Shown here: piece after piece, positions 5,640-6,426 of the stretch
Layout of the letters: every line of letters begins with the position of its first letter
Numbering within the stretch: position 1 is the stretch's first letter
Origin: an uncultured Selenomonadales bacterium
GTDB taxonomy: Bacteria; Bacillota; Negativicutes; Selenomonadales; Selenomonadaceae
Length of the DNA stretch: 6,426 bases
Assembly (NCBI GenBank): GCA_937915725.1
Contig: CALGGV010000247.1
Location: 1-6,426 of the forward strand
Direction: 5' to 3'
Notes under the pieces: generated by a model
The model's input: the letters and a program-made list of their open reading frames with translations, nothing else
Database searches by the model: none
Told to the model about the DNA's origin: nothing
Translations under genes and position numbers: made by a program

Positions 5640-6426
5640 ATGAATTTAACTCGTGATTCAGTTGAACTTTTGGCACCGGCAGGAACTTTTGAAACTTTTA
5701 AGGCGGCGATTGACGCAGGCGCAGACGCGGTTTATTTGGGCGGCAAACATTTTAATATGCGCGTTCACAAAAATGATTTTAATCTTTCAGACGACGAATT
5801 AAAAGCCGCCGTAACCTACGCGCACGAACGCGGCGTTAAACTTGATATTACTTTGAACAATTTAATCAGCGTTGAAGAAATTGCGCCGCTTGAAAAATAT
5901 TTATACTTTTTGAACGAAATTCAACCGGACGCGGTTATAGTTCAAGATTTGGCGGTTATTCACTTGATAAAAAAACTCGGCTTAAATATTCCGATTCACG
6001 CCTCTGTAATGATGAACATTAACAGCATTTCAGCTGTTGAGTTTTTAAAAAAATTTGGGATTAAGCGCGTGGTTGTCGGACGTGAACTTAGTTTGAATGA
6101 AGTTAAATATCTGCGCGAAAAAACCGGAATTGAAACAGAATATTTTATTCACGGCGATATGTGCATTGCAGAAAGTGGGCAATGCATACATTCCGGCGTA
6201 ACTTTTGGACAGAGCGGCAACCGCGGGCGTTGTCTTAAGCCGTGCCGCTGGGCTTACAAATTCATTGACGAAACAACCGGCGAAATTTTGGACGACACAA
6301 GTTACAAATTGGCGTTGGGTGATATTTGTATGTTAAGGAATATCCCCGAGCTGATTCAAAGCGGGATTTATTCTTTCAAGATTGAAGGCAGAATGCGCCC
6401 GCCGGAATTTGTCAGCAGAATTGTTA
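5640..6426 (+). CDS. U32-family protein (peptidase U32 / iron-sulfur RNA-modifying type), 3' end outside the window
   Basis: The first 262 residues are present and the frame is open at the window edge. The N-terminus VELLAPAGTFETFKAAIDAGADAVYLGG is the hallmark of the family's TIM-barrel-like domain, and SFKIEGRMRPPEFV (residues 245-258) is another family signature. Cysteines at 175, 182, 198 and 202 (C-x6-C-x15-C-x3-C), plus Cys230 in a DIC motif, resemble the iron-sulfur ligands known from UbiU/UbiV and related tRNA- or rRNA-hydroxylation proteins. Family members are historically called collagenase-like proteases, but several act in RNA or ubiquinone hydroxylation. The exact substrate here cannot be told. 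The stretch FIHGDMCIAESGQC differs from the classic U32 signature at the residues after HG. The start is ATG 5640 with AAGGGG upstream. It is transcribed divergently from pheS, from its own promoter. Confidence 0.92.
   Translation, partial: MNLTRDSVELLAPAGTFETFKAAIDAGADAVYLGGKHFNMRVHKNDFNLSDDELKAAVTYAHERGVKLDITLNNLISVEEIAPLEKYLYFLNEIQPDAVIVQDLAVIHLIKKLGLNIPIHASVMMNINSISAVEFLKKFGIKRVVVGRELSLNEVKYLREKTGIETEYFIHGDMCIAESGQCIHSGVTFGQSGNRGRCLKPCRWAYKFIDETTGEILDDTSYKLALGDICMLRNIPELIQSGIYSFKIEGRMRPPEFVSRIV

Noticed and set aside
5622..5640. Alternative in-frame ATG at 5622 for the U32-family gene
   Set aside because: It overlaps the AAGGGG site that serves ATG 5640 and has no ribosome binding site of its own at a normal distance.

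Overview
The window looks like a chromosomal housekeeping region of an AT-rich, low-GC member of the Bacillota, possibly of the Negativicutes. The class-level guess is weak. It rests on the pheS-pheT-zapA order, strong purine-rich ribosome binding sites, frequent TTG starts and the style of the U32-family protein. No RNA gene, CRISPR array or insertion sequence was seen.

Layout. A leftward operon fills most of the window. Read in its own direction from the right it runs pheS (5527-4493), an unrecognised 141-residue gene (4491-4066), an unrecognised 79-residue gene (4066-3827), pheT (3802-1229), zapA (1222-956), a terminator-like hairpin (about 948-912), recO (891-154), then a second hairpin terminator (146-118). 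Past that terminator, at the left edge, lies a second copy of the 3' end of recO that runs off the window. To the right of pheS, on the opposite strand, is a partial U32-family gene (5640 onward). The gap between the two divergent genes holds two mirror-image promoters that share one palindromic -35 hexamer.

How the genes work together. PheS and PheT form the alpha2-beta2 phenylalanyl-tRNA synthetase. ZapA stabilises the FtsZ ring, and RecO acts in recombinational repair with RecR and RecF. The most unusual point is the two-gene cassette between pheS and pheT, which nearly touches pheS and is spaced for translational coupling. I do not recognise its genes with certainty. The larger has an HExxE motif and the smaller could be its partner, but a toxin/immunity or phage-derived origin is only a hypothesis.

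Other points of interest are the mosaic recO tail duplication, an insertion of roughly 45-50 residues in the B5 region of PheT, the lack of any leader (hence no T-box) before pheS, and a run of four TTG-started genes.
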